Below, in pieces: positions 43,781 through 52,052 of a stretch of DNA of 64,000 nucleotides. Every line of letters starts with the position of its first letter. Position 1 is the first letter of the stretch. A program made the position numbers and the translations under genes. Where the stretch lies: the NCBI RefSeq assembly GCF_902491285.1, contig NZ_CABUHK010000008.1, positions 1 to 64,000 of the forward strand. Reading direction: 5' to 3'. This stretch comes from an uncultured Bacteroides sp. (GTDB lineage Bacteria > Bacteroidota > Bacteroidia > Bacteroidales > Bacteroidaceae). The notes beneath the pieces are model-generated. The model searched no databases. It was given only the letters and a program-made list of their open reading frames with translations, and was not told where the DNA came from.

Positions 43781-43874
43781 TGTTAAAAACATAGTTAGGG
43801 ATACCATTAAAGATACTGTTTAGGGATACTATATTTTTCCGTGAATAGAAGGAGTTATCAAGTTTAGGGATACC
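43781..43874 (+). repeat. Candidate left end with three transposase-binding-like repeats
   Basis: TAGGGATAC cores occur at 43796, 43821 and 43865, inside AGTTAGGGATACC, GTTTAGGGATACT and GTTTAGGGATACC (spacings 25 and 44 bp). A degenerate AAAGATAC lies between. In Mu the left end holds three MuA sites with uneven spacing, so this arrangement is expected. The end base at 43781 is a guess from the TG rule. Confidence 0.55.
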
Positions 43875-44145
43875 TTTTCAGAACTTTTTTTTGCGTGTTC
43901 GGATATGGATAATGCCATTTTTGATACGTTTTTTGCCGTATTTATGCGTTTTAATAGGGGGATAATATCATTATTACGACTGCTTATGATAATGTAAATG
44001 TGAGATAAGTAATTGATTTATAGTGTGTATATTGGGAATAACATGTGATTTAGCGGTAAAAGTGTGTGTGTGATGTTTTTTTGCGATTAAGACTATTTAT
44101 ATCGTAGTTTTTTTTAAGTTTGCATTTTAAAAGTTTGAAAACAGA

Positions 44146-44613
44146 ATGAAGATAAAAGTTCCAAATATCATTTCATTGTGGGTCGAAAAATATTATCCGC
44201 TTCTTTTCACAATAGTAATTTGTGTGTTGCTTTATGTTTTCCGTTCAATGCCTGTAATAAATTATCTCTATATCTCTGTTTATGATGATACATTTCTAAC
44301 TGCTATACTAACTGCATTGAGTATAATCTTTGGCTTTTTATTGACAGCTTTAACTACGTTATACCAGTCTCCTTCTCGAGCTGTTAAAGAGATAAAACAG
44401 GTCGGAAGATTCGACGAACTTATTTCCTATAATAAGAAAGCCGTTAAATGGGTGTTTTTTTCGGTTGTATTTACTGCCGTTTTTTTATTGTCGTTCAAAC
44501 TTGACAGTAAAATACCACATTATGATTATTTCGTTGGAGTTTGGCTCTATATAACAGTATATTCTACATTTTTGAGTTACCGTTTTTTAGATATATTTTA
44601 TGTACTTCTCTAG
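44146..44613 (+). CDS. Unknown integral membrane protein, prophage left-end accessory gene
   Basis: 155 aa with about four hydrophobic helices (about 18-36, 50-70, 98-118, 128-150) and a short basic loop between helices 2 and 3 (SPSRAVKEIKQVGRFDELI). A -7 box TAAGTTTG is at 44115-44122. It is very AT-rich compared with the host genes. The stop overlaps that of the convergent gene by 4 bp. Its place outside the repressor matches moron genes, so superinfection exclusion or defence is possible, but I do not recognise the family. Confidence 0.7.
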   Translation: MKIKVPNIISLWVEKYYPLLFTIVICVLLYVFRSMPVINYLYISVYDDTFLTAILTALSIIFGFLLTALTTLYQSPSRAVKEIKQVGRFDELISYNKKAVKWVFFSVVFTAVFLLSFKLDSKIPHYDYFVGVWLYITVYSTFLSYRFLDIFYVLL

Positions 44614-45524
44614 ATTTTATTCCCAACAATGCTAAGAACTTCTCTATTAAATTTAGAATAAACTTCTGTAATTCCCCTTTTCCTCTCTGTATAGAGTAGA
44701 TGAGAAGCAACATTGGGTTCGTCTAATTTAAATGATCCCTTAATTTTGTCTAAAAGTAAATCAACCACTTCTTCTGCCGTACTCATATCTTCATTTTCTA
44801 AATGGTTACGGCCAATTATTTTTAATTTATTATTTCTATATTCAGTTGAAGTACCAGATATAACACGAGAGAAGAATTTTATCATATTGAGTATTTCTGA
44901 TTTCGAAAGTCCTCCTGTAACTTCTTCCGACTTAAAAATAAATGACATAGTTTTTGTTGCATTCAATTCTCGTGCTAATGCACCAAATTGACGTATTGAT
45001 CCATTTTGTGCAGAGTCTTTTATTATTTGTATAGGATTAGCTATTTTACATTCAACTGAATCTATAAGAATCATTCTATCGACTCTTTTGTATGCTTCAG
45101 ATTTCAGAATAGGAAGCAATGATATATTAAATTCTGTTAGTCCATTCTTTAGTGCATGTGATGTGAAATATTCGCAAATACGTCCTTCGTTTACACCGAT
45201 CCTGTTTGTTTCAATATACAATGCGCCTGTGTGAGGATCATATAATATTGTGTTTGGATATGCTAATCCTTGTCCATCGTCTAATGGAATAGCTGTGTAG
45301 TCATCTCCACCAGGAGTATGTGCTGGTGGAATTCCTTTTTTTTGCGTAGTAACAAATAGACCAGTAATAGTTCCATTGGGATTTTTTTCAACAAATTTTA
45401 ATTCGGTTGTTTTCAGTGAATCCAACTCTATTGCTGAATAAAAATTTGGATTTAATAATATTTTGGAAAATTCATCAATTCCAGCTGATTCAACCTTAAA
45501 AACAGTTACATTTTTCTTTGCCAT
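44610..45524 (-). CDS. Unknown prophage accessory protein, convergent with membrane protein
   Basis: 304 aa and soluble, with no signal peptide and no recognised motif. Features are an N-terminal alpha/beta part (TVFKVESAGIDEF), a central strand-rich part (YDPHTGALYIETNRIGVNEG) and a C-terminal helical region ending in SKFNREVLSIVGNKI. It lies just beyond the repressor gene in the same direction, so it may be expressed from the lysogenic transcript. AT-rich. Function unknown. Confidence 0.75.
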   Translation of the reverse strand: MAKKNVTVFKVESAGIDEFSKILLNPNFYSAIELDSLKTTELKFVEKNPNGTITGLFVTTQKKGIPPAHTPGGDDYTAIPLDDGQGLAYPNTILYDPHTGALYIETNRIGVNEGRICEYFTSHALKNGLTEFNISLLPILKSEAYKRVDRMILIDSVECKIANPIQIIKDSAQNGSIRQFGALARELNATKTMSFIFKSEEVTGGLSKSEILNMIKFFSRVISGTSTEYRNNKLKIIGRNHLENEDMSTAEEVVDLLLDKIKGSFKLDEPNVASHLLYTERKRGITEVYSKFNREVLSIVGNKI

Positions 45525-45586
45525 ATTCTTATTTTTTGTGATTACTATATTAGAAATAGTGTCTTAATTTTCAATTAAATCCATTT

Positions 45587-46102
45587 TTATCGGGCAGTGG
45601 CAGAGGTCACATTGTCGGCATCTGGCGAAGAAGCTTTCTTTGTAGAAGCATTCTTCACATGGTCTAAACCCTTAGGATGAAATTCAGATATTTCTGGGTG
45701 TTGTTGTTCTACTTGAGCCTTGAGGCGACCAATCTCTTCAGACATTGATAGCATTTTAGCGTTTAGTTCTTCAATTTTAGCTTCTTTCTCCTTATACATC
45801 TTATATATAATAGCTTCTTCGGCTGGAGAAATTGGCGTAGTAATTAGCGTACTACTCCGTTTGTTTCTTTCGGATGTTTTGTTATCTCGAAGCATGGGAC
45901 CATTACCCGTGAGAAGCCAATCAGGATTTAAGGTTGGATATCCACTAAATATTTTTAGTAGTTTATCCACGCCGAAATTTTTTTCGTGTGTCAGCATCTG
46001 GGTTACCTGAGCGCTAGAGCATCCAATAACTCTACCAAATTCATTATTACTAATTCCCAGTGAATCAACATATTCTTTTAATCTGCTAAAAATAGTATTC
46101 AT
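45587..46102 (-). CDS. Phage repressor, XRE-type HTH with coiled coil
   Basis: 171 aa. The HTH is at about 8-60 (LGISNNEFGRVIGCSSAQVTQML), followed by the Bacteroidetes signature PTLNPDWLLTGNGPML. A coiled-coil region about 100-135 (KEKEAKIEELNAKMLSMSEEIGRL) should dimerise it. It is divergent from the Cro/Ner-like gene and flanked by matching operators, one inside its own coding region. It is the expected lysogeny repressor. Confidence 0.85.
   Translation of the reverse strand: MNTIFSRLKEYVDSLGISNNEFGRVIGCSSAQVTQMLTHEKNFGVDKLLKIFSGYPTLNPDWLLTGNGPMLRDNKTSERNKRSSTLITTPISPAEEAIIYKMYKEKEAKIEELNAKMLSMSEEIGRLKAQVEQQHPEISEFHPKGLDHVKNASTKKASSPDADNVTSATAR
45945..45958. promoter_or_regulatory. Candidate repressor operator O3 inside the repressor gene
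   Basis: CTAAATATTTTTAG (45945-45958) is the reverse complement of the O1 sequence CTAAAAATATTTAG. It lies 150 bp from O1, a distance that would allow looping. Confidence 0.55.
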
Positions 46103-46107
46103 TATTG

Positions 46108-46160
46108 CTAAAAATATTTAGTAATTTCTTTTGCTGCTAATTATATTTAGTATACATTTG
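46108..46160 (+). promoter_or_regulatory. Early promoter with repressor operators O1 and O2
   Basis: O1 CTAAAAATATTTAG (46108-46121) and O2 CTAATTATATTTAG (46137-46150) share the CTAA...TTTAG pattern 29 bp apart. The promoter has TTTG (46130-46133) and TACATTTG (46153-46160) at 19-bp spacing, so O2 fills the spacer and its binding should block RNA polymerase. A partial half site lies at 46086-46094. Confidence 0.75.
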
Positions 46161-46221
46161 CAAAGTCTTCCAATGGGAGACGCTTCAAAGATAGGAAATA
46201 ACAATTAATAATAATGTTAGT

Positions 46222-46452
46222 ATGGAAGAAAAAAAAGAAGTGATTGAAATCAGTTTGGAACTCCAAAGAGAGATTGCCAAAGTGTTCAAAGTGACTGAAA
46301 GAACAGTGCAAAGTGCAATGCGCTTTGAAACTAAGAGTCCTACCGCTCGAATATTGCGTGCTTACGCCTTGAATCATGGAGCGGAGCAATATGAAGTGAC
46401 CACTATCAAAAAGAAGGTGGAGAATCCATACAAGGAAACAATAACTTTTTGA
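46222..46452 (+). CDS. Cro/Ner-like small DNA-binding protein
   Basis: 76 aa, with HTH-like content at about 10-45 (LELQREIAKVFKVTERTVQSAMRF). It is the first gene on the early transcript, divergent from the repressor gene, the place of Ner in Mu. It likely regulates early expression. Confidence 0.75.
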   Translation: MEEKKEVIEISLELQREIAKVFKVTERTVQSAMRFETKSPTARILRAYALNHGAEQYEVTTIKKKVENPYKETITF

Positions 46453-46527
46453 AGGAGTATAAACCATTTAATTATTTCAGTTATGAAAATCACATTAACA
46501 TCCTTTGAAAGATCAATGATAGTAGAT

Positions 46528-46566
46528 AATAATACCAGCAGCATGATTTCTGCTGCCGGTATTATT
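46528..46566. terminator. Strong hairpin between early gene and minus-strand gene
   Basis: AATAATAC at the start pairs with GTATTATT at the end, and CAGCAG (46536-46541) pairs with CTGCTG (46550-46555), with a short bulge. It lies downstream of both the Cro/Ner-like gene and the minus-strand gene at 46610-46930, so it could end both transcripts. The T run is poor on both sides. Confidence 0.6.
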
Positions 46567-46609
46567 GAAAAGTGTCAGGACACACTTGAGAAAGTTAATT
46601 GCGCAGAAT

Positions 46610-46930
46610 CTACCTCGGAAGAAGAAGGGGTTGAAATTCAGTATGTATCTTACCGATATGCGGAAAAAGTACTTTCATCTCGTCCGCTAATTTGTGAAGA
46701 GTCTTTTCTATCTCCAAGTAGTTTACTTGCTTATCTTTTGGCGCACCGATTAAGAATGTCAGTTCCTCAGGAACTCCAAATGCAGGGGTTGACCATGAAG
46801 ACTCAGGATAATAGATGTCACTTTTGTATCTCAGGTTCATTTTCCTTAGACGATGCGCAAACTCTGATCTCACACTTGAAATAGTGTTGTCGTCAGTTGA
46901 TGGGAAGGTGATTCTCATAAAGTGATTCAT
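46610..46930 (-). CDS. Small unknown phage protein, antisense gene 1
   Basis: 106 aa (MNHFMRITFPSTDDNTISSV). Protein-like composition, with YYPESSWSTPAFGVPEELTF in the middle. A TACATTTG -7 box on the minus strand (46967-46960) is 30 bp before the start, and a hairpin follows the stop. A plus-strand frame overlaps it, but promoter and terminator evidence favours this strand. Family unknown. Confidence 0.55.
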   Translation of the reverse strand: MNHFMRITFPSTDDNTISSVRSEFAHRLRKMNLRYKSDIYYPESSWSTPAFGVPEELTFLIGAPKDKQVNYLEIEKTLHKLADEMKVLFPHIGKIHTEFQPLLLPR

Positions 46931-46951
46931 GATAAAATTAATTTTAAGTTT

Positions 46952-47002
46952 GGTAGCTACAAATGTAGCGAAACTATCCCGGTTCGGGATGAATAGGGAT
47001 AG
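46952..47002 (-). promoter_or_regulatory. Twin element 1: promoter plus palindromic operator
   Basis: On the minus strand GGGATAG-class arms CTATCCC (46974-46980) and GGGATAG (46996-47002) are perfectly complementary across 15 bp. TACATTTG (46967-46960) lies just downstream, within the small palindrome GCTACA-AA-TGTAGC. The operator covers the -33 area, which lacks TTTG. A second copy is at 47782-47832. Confidence 0.7.
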
Positions 47003-47035
47003 ATATTTTGAGTAATAATTTTAATAAGCAATGAT

Positions 47036-47215
47036 ATGAAAGCAATTAGATGGATTCAGAATGTAGCCGCTGTTATAGCTATAGCAATGGCTGTCAGTTT
47101 AGCCGATGGTATAGGTATAACTTTTAAAGAAGCTTGTACGGCAGGAATGCTGGTGGTATTGGCGGTGGTGATGTTGTTGGGACGGGCTTTGGAGGAAGAA
47201 AGGAGGGCTGAGTGA
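47036..47215 (+). CDS. Small phage membrane protein
   Basis: 59 aa (MKAIRWIQNVAAVIAIAMAV) with two hydrophobic helices (about 8-24 and 36-50) and a charged tail EEERRAE. Too small for many gene finders. Its stop overlaps the next start (TGATG), so the two are coupled. Confidence 0.6.
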   Translation: MKAIRWIQNVAAVIAIAMAVSLADGIGITFKEACTAGMLVVLAVVMLLGRALEEERRAE

Positions 47216-47553
47216 TGTTTCGCGCCCTCCGTATATTGTATCGGCTGTATAAACTTCGCTGGCTGATAGAAGAATCTAAATTGGTGAGATATGAACGTGT
47301 TCATATTTCGGACAAGAAAGCTTTTTATTCTGTCTACTGCCGATACTTATTTACCGAGAACGGTGTTTATCCCTTGTATGATAGTAGCAGCCGAATTGGC
47401 GAGTTCAAGGATTGGTTTTATTCGTTCAGTGAAAGATGGTGGGAGTTCCGACGCAAGCTTGTCCGCTTCGTGGCATATCTTTGTAAGATTAGCTTCAAGG
47501 AAAAGTTCCTGAGCACGAAACCCACCCCGTTCGAAGAAAGAATTAAGTCCTGA
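47215..47553 (+). CDS. Unknown small phage protein, coupled to small membrane protein
   Basis: 112 aa from the ATG at 47215. Basic and aromatic-rich (FRALRILYRLYKLRWLIEES). Its last 207 bp overlap the minus-strand gene at 47347-47760, so either or both may be real. The TGATG coupling favours at least its first half. Confidence 0.45.
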   Translation: MFRALRILYRLYKLRWLIEESKLVRYERVHISDKKAFYSVYCRYLFTENGVYPLYDSSSRIGEFKDWFYSFSERWWEFRRKLVRFVAYLCKISFKEKFLSTKPTPFEERIKS

Positions 47554-47760
47554 GTTAGCTTTGAAATGCACTTCTTCCCCATAAGGTTCCGGTTTGGATA
47601 TATATCCCATTTGGGCAAGCTCTCTAAGAACATGCATCGTTTCCGGGTATGGTATATCAAATGGTTTAGGAGCATCGTATCTCATATGACAAGCAGGGTA
47701 ACGTTCAGCATCAATAGCGGCAGCTAAAACGGCATCTTTTTTATCGACAGTGATATTCAT
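47347..47760 (-). CDS. Small unknown phage protein, antisense gene 2
   Basis: 137 aa (MNITVDKKDAVLAAAIDAER). Helical composition with the segment PYPETMHVLRELAQMGYISK, like a winged-helix-type region. The promoter TACCTTTG (47798-47791) is 31 bp before the start, the same as for antisense gene 1. Overlap with the plus frame at 47215-47553 is unresolved. Confidence 0.55.
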   Translation of the reverse strand: MNITVDKKDAVLAAAIDAERYPACHMRYDAPKPFDIPYPETMHVLRELAQMGYISKPEPYGEEVHFKANSGLNSFFERGGFRAQELFLEANLTKICHEADKLASELPPSFTERIKPILELANSAATIIQGINTVLGK

Positions 47761-47781
47761 GATTATATAATTTATTGGTTT

Positions 47782-47832
47782 GGATAGCTACAAAGGTAGC
47801 AGACTATTCCGGTTCGTGAGGAATAGGAATAG
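47782..47832 (-). promoter_or_regulatory. Twin element 2: promoter plus palindromic operator
   Basis: CTATTCC (47804-47810) and GGAATAG (47826-47832) pair across 15 bp. Compared with element 1, the C-to-T change in one arm is matched by G-to-A in the other. TACCTTTG (47798-47791) is the -7 box. Inner sequence GGTTCG is shared. Confidence 0.7.
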
Positions 47833-47924
47833 TGTTTTTCTCACATGCAAGATAAGAACTCTTATGAGTGGCTTACGGGTTCGGGTCAGTGCCGGACGCT
47901 TGTGCAAATTTAAAATGTTTGATT

Positions 47925-50015
47925 ATGGAAATGTTTGGTAATATACGGTGCGTGACTTTCGCTGAGCTGGTGACTCAGGGGGGAATCCTGAGTGAGCCGA
48001 ACTATAAAAAGAAAGTTCGTGAAGGGAAGATTCGTGTACTCCGTCCGGGGAAAGGGAAAGGTTCTTGTGCTCTCATTGACTATGTTTCCCTTTACAAACC
48101 CATCAAGGAGGCTTATGACGCCAAGTACCCGGATGCAGAACAGCAACTGAAAGAACAAATCAAAGAAGAAACCATGAGTGATACACTAAGAACTGATAGC
48201 AAAGCTATTGAATTTTACCGTGATAAATTTACATTATCCGATGGTAGCAGCCTGACAGATGTGAAACAGACAGAATATGTACTGAACGCACAAGTAATGA
48301 ATGAAATGATTTGTGTGGAGAATGAAATGAAATCGCTGCACAGGAAGAGTGGTTATTCACACTCCAGGGAAATTTGGGAGGCTGTAATGGGTACTTGTGA
48401 GAAACTTCGTTCGCTGTATCAACATACGCTTCCCGCTAATGCTGCTCGTCTGCGTGAAAAGTACAATGCTTATAAGAAGTATGGGTATGAGGTATTGATC
48501 AGTGCCAAGAATGGTAACCAGAACACTCGTAAGATCGGACCGTTGGAAGGACGCTTGTTGCTAAAACTAAAACGTAGTAAGTTTCCTATTTATAACGACT
48601 CTCAGATATTTGAGGAGTACAATCACCAGGCGATAGAACGTGGACTGAAACCAATCAAGTCCATGACCACTCTTCGCAATTATCTGTATGATCCTGCCGT
48701 GATGCCACTTTGGTTTGCTGCCGTATATGGAATGCAGAAGTGGAAATCGAAATACTCTTCTTTATTGAAGACACAACTTCCGCAGATGCGTGACGCTCTT
48801 TGGTATTCCGATGGTACTAAGCTGAACCTGTACTATAAAAATGCGGATAATAAAATGTGTACCACTTCTGTTTACGAAGTTCTTGACGCTTATAGTGAGA
48901 CGTTAATAGGCTACGATATCGCTCCGAAAGAAACTTTTGACAGTCAGTACCGGGCTTTCCGGCAGGCAGTAGAATTCGCTGGTGTTCGTCCCTATGAAAT
49001 TGTAAACGACAATCAGGGTGGACATAATAAGCTGGCGGCGCGAGGATTTTTCGACAAGATTGCTATCCTTCATAAACCTACCATGCCATACAACGGTCAG
49101 AGCAAAACAATAGAAAGCGTCTTCGGCCGGTTCCAGCAGCAGATACTTCATAAAATATGGTATTTCACCGGGCAGAACGTGACAGCTGTAAAGATGAACA
49201 GCAAGCCCAATCTTGAATTCATAGAAAAGAACGCTTACGCTCTTCCTACTCTGGAAGAAGTGAAAGAAATCTACCGTCAATGCCGTGAGGAATGGAACAA
49301 TGCCGCTCATCCGGCTACCGGTATCGCTCGGATTGACATGTACCGCATGAGCGAGAATCCGGAAACATCACCCGTGCAGCCGGTTGAACTGATTCAGATG
49401 TTCTGGCTCACAAGCGCCAAAGAGGTGACCTACACCAATGCCGGGCTGAAAATAGAGATTGACAAGCAGAAATATGAGTACGAAGTCTATGGCGAAGACG
49501 GACTTCGTAATGAACAGTGGGCACTTCGTAACACAGGACGCAAGTTCCGTGTGATGTATGATCCGATGGATATGACCCGTATTGAACTTTGGGAACCGAC
49601 CGCTTCCGGATTGAAATACAGCATAAGCGCAACTCCGCGGACCGTCATTAACCGTGACACACAGACTCGAACCGCTGATCAGACTTCCTTCATGCGTCGA
49701 ACTGTCGACCAAAATAAGGAGACAATGGCGCTGATCCAACTCAGCACAGAAGATTTCGATCTGGACGAATCCATCGCAGCCGAACTCTTTAACCTCTCTA
49801 CTCCGCAACCGAAGAATGTGAGCGAAAAGAAAATGAAGGAAGTGCGTGAGAAATATGAAGCCGGAACGCTACAGTCCCCCATATCCCTGCCGGAAAAACT
49901 GGCGATTGAGGAAGAGGATGACGGCACGGAACTGGCATATTCCACTACCGGAGAATATACCAAAGTGACTTCCAATCTCACATTTGATGATATCGACTGT
50001 CTTGAACGCTATTAG
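47925..50015 (+). CDS. MuA-like DDE transposase
   Basis: 697 aa from the ATG at 47925; an earlier GTG at 47868 is less likely. N-terminal helical DNA-binding parts (about 1-250) come before the catalytic core with Asp296 (WYSDGTK), Asp362 (VNDNQGGHN) and Glu397 (KTIESVFGRF), a DDE triad with 34 residues between the last two. A beta-barrel-like region (about 470-570) and a charged tail follow. It should bind the phage ends and carry out replicative transposition with the ATPase encoded next. Confidence 0.93.
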   Translation: MEMFGNIRCVTFAELVTQGGILSEPNYKKKVREGKIRVLRPGKGKGSCALIDYVSLYKPIKEAYDAKYPDAEQQLKEQIKEETMSDTLRTDSKAIEFYRDKFTLSDGSSLTDVKQTEYVLNAQVMNEMICVENEMKSLHRKSGYSHSREIWEAVMGTCEKLRSLYQHTLPANAARLREKYNAYKKYGYEVLISAKNGNQNTRKIGPLEGRLLLKLKRSKFPIYNDSQIFEEYNHQAIERGLKPIKSMTTLRNYLYDPAVMPLWFAAVYGMQKWKSKYSSLLKTQLPQMRDALWYSDGTKLNLYYKNADNKMCTTSVYEVLDAYSETLIGYDIAPKETFDSQYRAFRQAVEFAGVRPYEIVNDNQGGHNKLAARGFFDKIAILHKPTMPYNGQSKTIESVFGRFQQQILHKIWYFTGQNVTAVKMNSKPNLEFIEKNAYALPTLEEVKEIYRQCREEWNNAAHPATGIARIDMYRMSENPETSPVQPVELIQMFWLTSAKEVTYTNAGLKIEIDKQKYEYEVYGEDGLRNEQWALRNTGRKFRVMYDPMDMTRIELWEPTASGLKYSISATPRTVINRDTQTRTADQTSFMRRTVDQNKETMALIQLSTEDFDLDESIAAELFNLSTPQPKNVSEKKMKEVREKYEAGTLQSPISLPEKLAIEEEDDGTELAYSTTGEYTKVTSNLTFDDIDCLERY

Positions 50016-50053
50016 AATGACGAAAAATAACTGTTTAAACAATATACGAAACA

Positions 50054-50947
50054 ATGAAAGAATTAAGCCTTGAGCATAAGAATGCTATCCGTGACGCACT
50101 GAATGCCTACTGTGACAACTACCTGTCCCGTAACCGTGCGGCTGAAAGCCTGAACGGTGTGAGTGCCGCCACTGTATCTACCATAGTGAACAGTAAATAT
50201 GCCAATATCTCTGACGATATGTTTATTCGCATCGCCACGCAGATCGGATTCAGTTTCGATTGTTGGGAGATTCACGAAAGTGTGGCCTTCAAAGAAATAT
50301 CCTTTATGATGACTGATGCGCAGATGTATAAGAACGTCACGTGGATTGTAGGTGATGCCGGGTGTGGAAAAACTACCGCTGCTATCGACTATCGCAAGAA
50401 GCACCGGAACGTCTTTTATATCCTCTGTTCCGAAGACATGAAGAAAAGCGACTTCGTACGTGAGATATCCAAGCAGGTGGGTGCTCCTACTGATGGGACC
50501 AACCTTCGGGACATGCTGGAGTATGCCATTTCGATGATCGCCTTTTTGGGAAATCCGCTTATTATTTTCGACGAGGGCGACAAACTGACGGATAGCGTAT
50601 TCAATTACTTCATTTCCATTTATAATCGTCTGGAAGGTCATGCGGGAATCATTTTCCTTTCTACCAACTATATCAAACGTCGCCTGGAGAATGGGCTCCG
50701 TTATAATAAGAAGGGCTATAAGGAAATATACAGCCGTATTGGCCGTCGTTTCTTCGAGGTAAAAAGCACGACCCAAAACGATATTCACGCCATCTGCCAG
50801 GTTAACGGGCTGACGGACGAAGCGGAAATAAAGAAAGTATTGAAAGACGCAGAGGCTAGCGAGAACGACTTGCGACGGGTGAAACGCTGTGTACATAGCC
50901 GCAAACGTATCATGGATGCACGTGCCAGGAAAGGAGAAGCGGAATAA
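50054..50947 (+). CDS. MuB-like AAA+ ATPase, target selection partner of transposase
   Basis: 297 aa. An N-terminal HTH (about 22-65, LSRNRAAESLNGVSAATVSTIV) as in MuB precedes an AAA+ domain with Walker A GDAGCGKTT (100-108), Walker B LIIFDEGDKL and a sensor region FLSTN. A C-terminal basic helix is rich in Arg and Lys. It is 38 bp after the transposase gene. Expected to bind DNA in an ATP-dependent filament and stimulate transposition. Confidence 0.92.
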   Translation: MKELSLEHKNAIRDALNAYCDNYLSRNRAAESLNGVSAATVSTIVNSKYANISDDMFIRIATQIGFSFDCWEIHESVAFKEISFMMTDAQMYKNVTWIVGDAGCGKTTAAIDYRKKHRNVFYILCSEDMKKSDFVREISKQVGAPTDGTNLRDMLEYAISMIAFLGNPLIIFDEGDKLTDSVFNYFISIYNRLEGHAGIIFLSTNYIKRRLENGLRYNKKGYKEIYSRIGRRFFEVKSTTQNDIHAICQVNGLTDEAEIKKVLKDAEASENDLRRVKRCVHSRKRIMDARARKGEAE

Positions 50948-51573
50948 TGGGAAGAGCCAAATCGGTGAGCGAGTTATTGGCTACGAAGATTGAGACTTTC
51001 CCTTTTCGGGATGAATGGTATGACGCTTTCGGTGAGCCTGAACGGAAAGGTATCTGGATAGTCTGGGGAAACTCAGGAAATGGAAAGACCACTTTTGTAG
51101 TGCAGCTTTGCAAATACTTGTGTCAGTTTGAACGGGTAATTTATGACAGTCTTGAAGAGGGAGCCAGCCTGACAATGAAAAATACACTGTTACGATGCGG
51201 AATGCTGGAAGTGAACCGTCGGTTTCTTCTTCTAGACAATGAGCCGATGAAAGATTTGAGTGAACGACTGTTGCGACGAAAATCTCCGGGAATTGTGGTG
51301 ATTGACAGTTTCCAGTATACGCAGATGACGTATAAGCAGTATATCACCTTCAAGGAAAAGCATAAAGACAAGCTGATTATTTTCGTAAGCCATGCGGATG
51401 GAAAGCTTCCTTCCGGGCGTAGTGCCCGTAGCGTGATGTACGATGCTTCCCAGAAAGTTTACGTAGAAGGATACAGGGCTTTCAGCAAGGGGCGGTTCAA
51501 CGGACCGAAAATGCAGATTGACGTATGGTCGGAAGAAGCTGAAAAATACTGGGGAGATAAATATCAACGATAA
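50947..51573 (+). CDS. RecA/Rad55-like P-loop ATPase of unknown phage role
   Basis: 208 aa; its start overlaps the MuB-like stop (TAATG). Walker A is WGNSGNGKTT and Walker B GIVVIDSFQ, with a later IIFVSHADGKLPSGRSAR segment as in RecA-like or DnaB-type loops. It is an extra ATPase compared with phage Mu. It could act in DNA replication or target choice. Confidence 0.8.
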   Translation: MGRAKSVSELLATKIETFPFRDEWYDAFGEPERKGIWIVWGNSGNGKTTFVVQLCKYLCQFERVIYDSLEEGASLTMKNTLLRCGMLEVNRRFLLLDNEPMKDLSERLLRRKSPGIVVIDSFQYTQMTYKQYITFKEKHKDKLIIFVSHADGKLPSGRSARSVMYDASQKVYVEGYRAFSKGRFNGPKMQIDVWSEEAEKYWGDKYQR

Positions 51574-51587
51574 TAAAAGTTAGAGTT

Positions 51588-52052
51588 ATGAGAACAACAA
51601 AAGATAAAGCAATCAGTCCGCAACAGATGAAGGCTTTGCACGCTACTTTTCATCGAATTGGTATGGACGATGATGCTCGTCACGACTGCATTTCTTCTTT
51701 TACGGACGGGAGAACGCAGAGCAGCAAAGAGCTTTCTTTCGATGAAGCTCGCAGATTATTAGCATCACTCAACGAGGATCAGGCTGAAAAAGCACGTGAG
51801 GAAGCGAAGAAGTTGGTAAAGGCTATTTTCTGTTTGTCTTTTCAGATTTCCTTTCTAAATAAGGGATACACAAATGATACACAGGAAGAATTTCAAATGA
51901 ATATCGCTAAGCTGAATGTCTTTGCCCGCAGCAAAAGTGCCTCACGAAAGAATGTGTCTGAGATGTATCCGTCTGAGTTAAAAGCATTCAAAAAACAACT
52001 GGAAGCCATCGCATATAACGAAAACAATAAATCTAAAAACAAAAGATCATGA
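51588..52052 (+). CDS. GemA/gp16-like phage protein
   Basis: 154 aa. N-terminal ISPQQMKALHATFHRIGMDDDARHDC resembles the start of Mu gp16 (DUF1018), a GemA-related family. The rest is helical and charged. Position after the transposase pair fits the Mu early region. Exact function unknown. Confidence 0.6.
   Translation: MRTTKDKAISPQQMKALHATFHRIGMDDDARHDCISSFTDGRTQSSKELSFDEARRLLASLNEDQAEKAREEAKKLVKAIFCLSFQISFLNKGYTNDTQEEFQMNIAKLNVFARSKSASRKNVSEMYPSELKAFKKQLEAIAYNENNKSKNKRS

Noticed and set aside
46483..46884. Plus-strand frame of 133 codons in the early phage region
   Set aside because: It contains the strong hairpin at 46528-46566 and overlaps a minus-strand gene that has its own promoter element; serine-heavy content. 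Kept only as a low-likelihood alternative.
47868..47924. Upstream GTG start for the transposase
   Set aside because: The extra residues look unlike a protein start and overlap the region just after twin element 2; ATG at 47925 is preferred.
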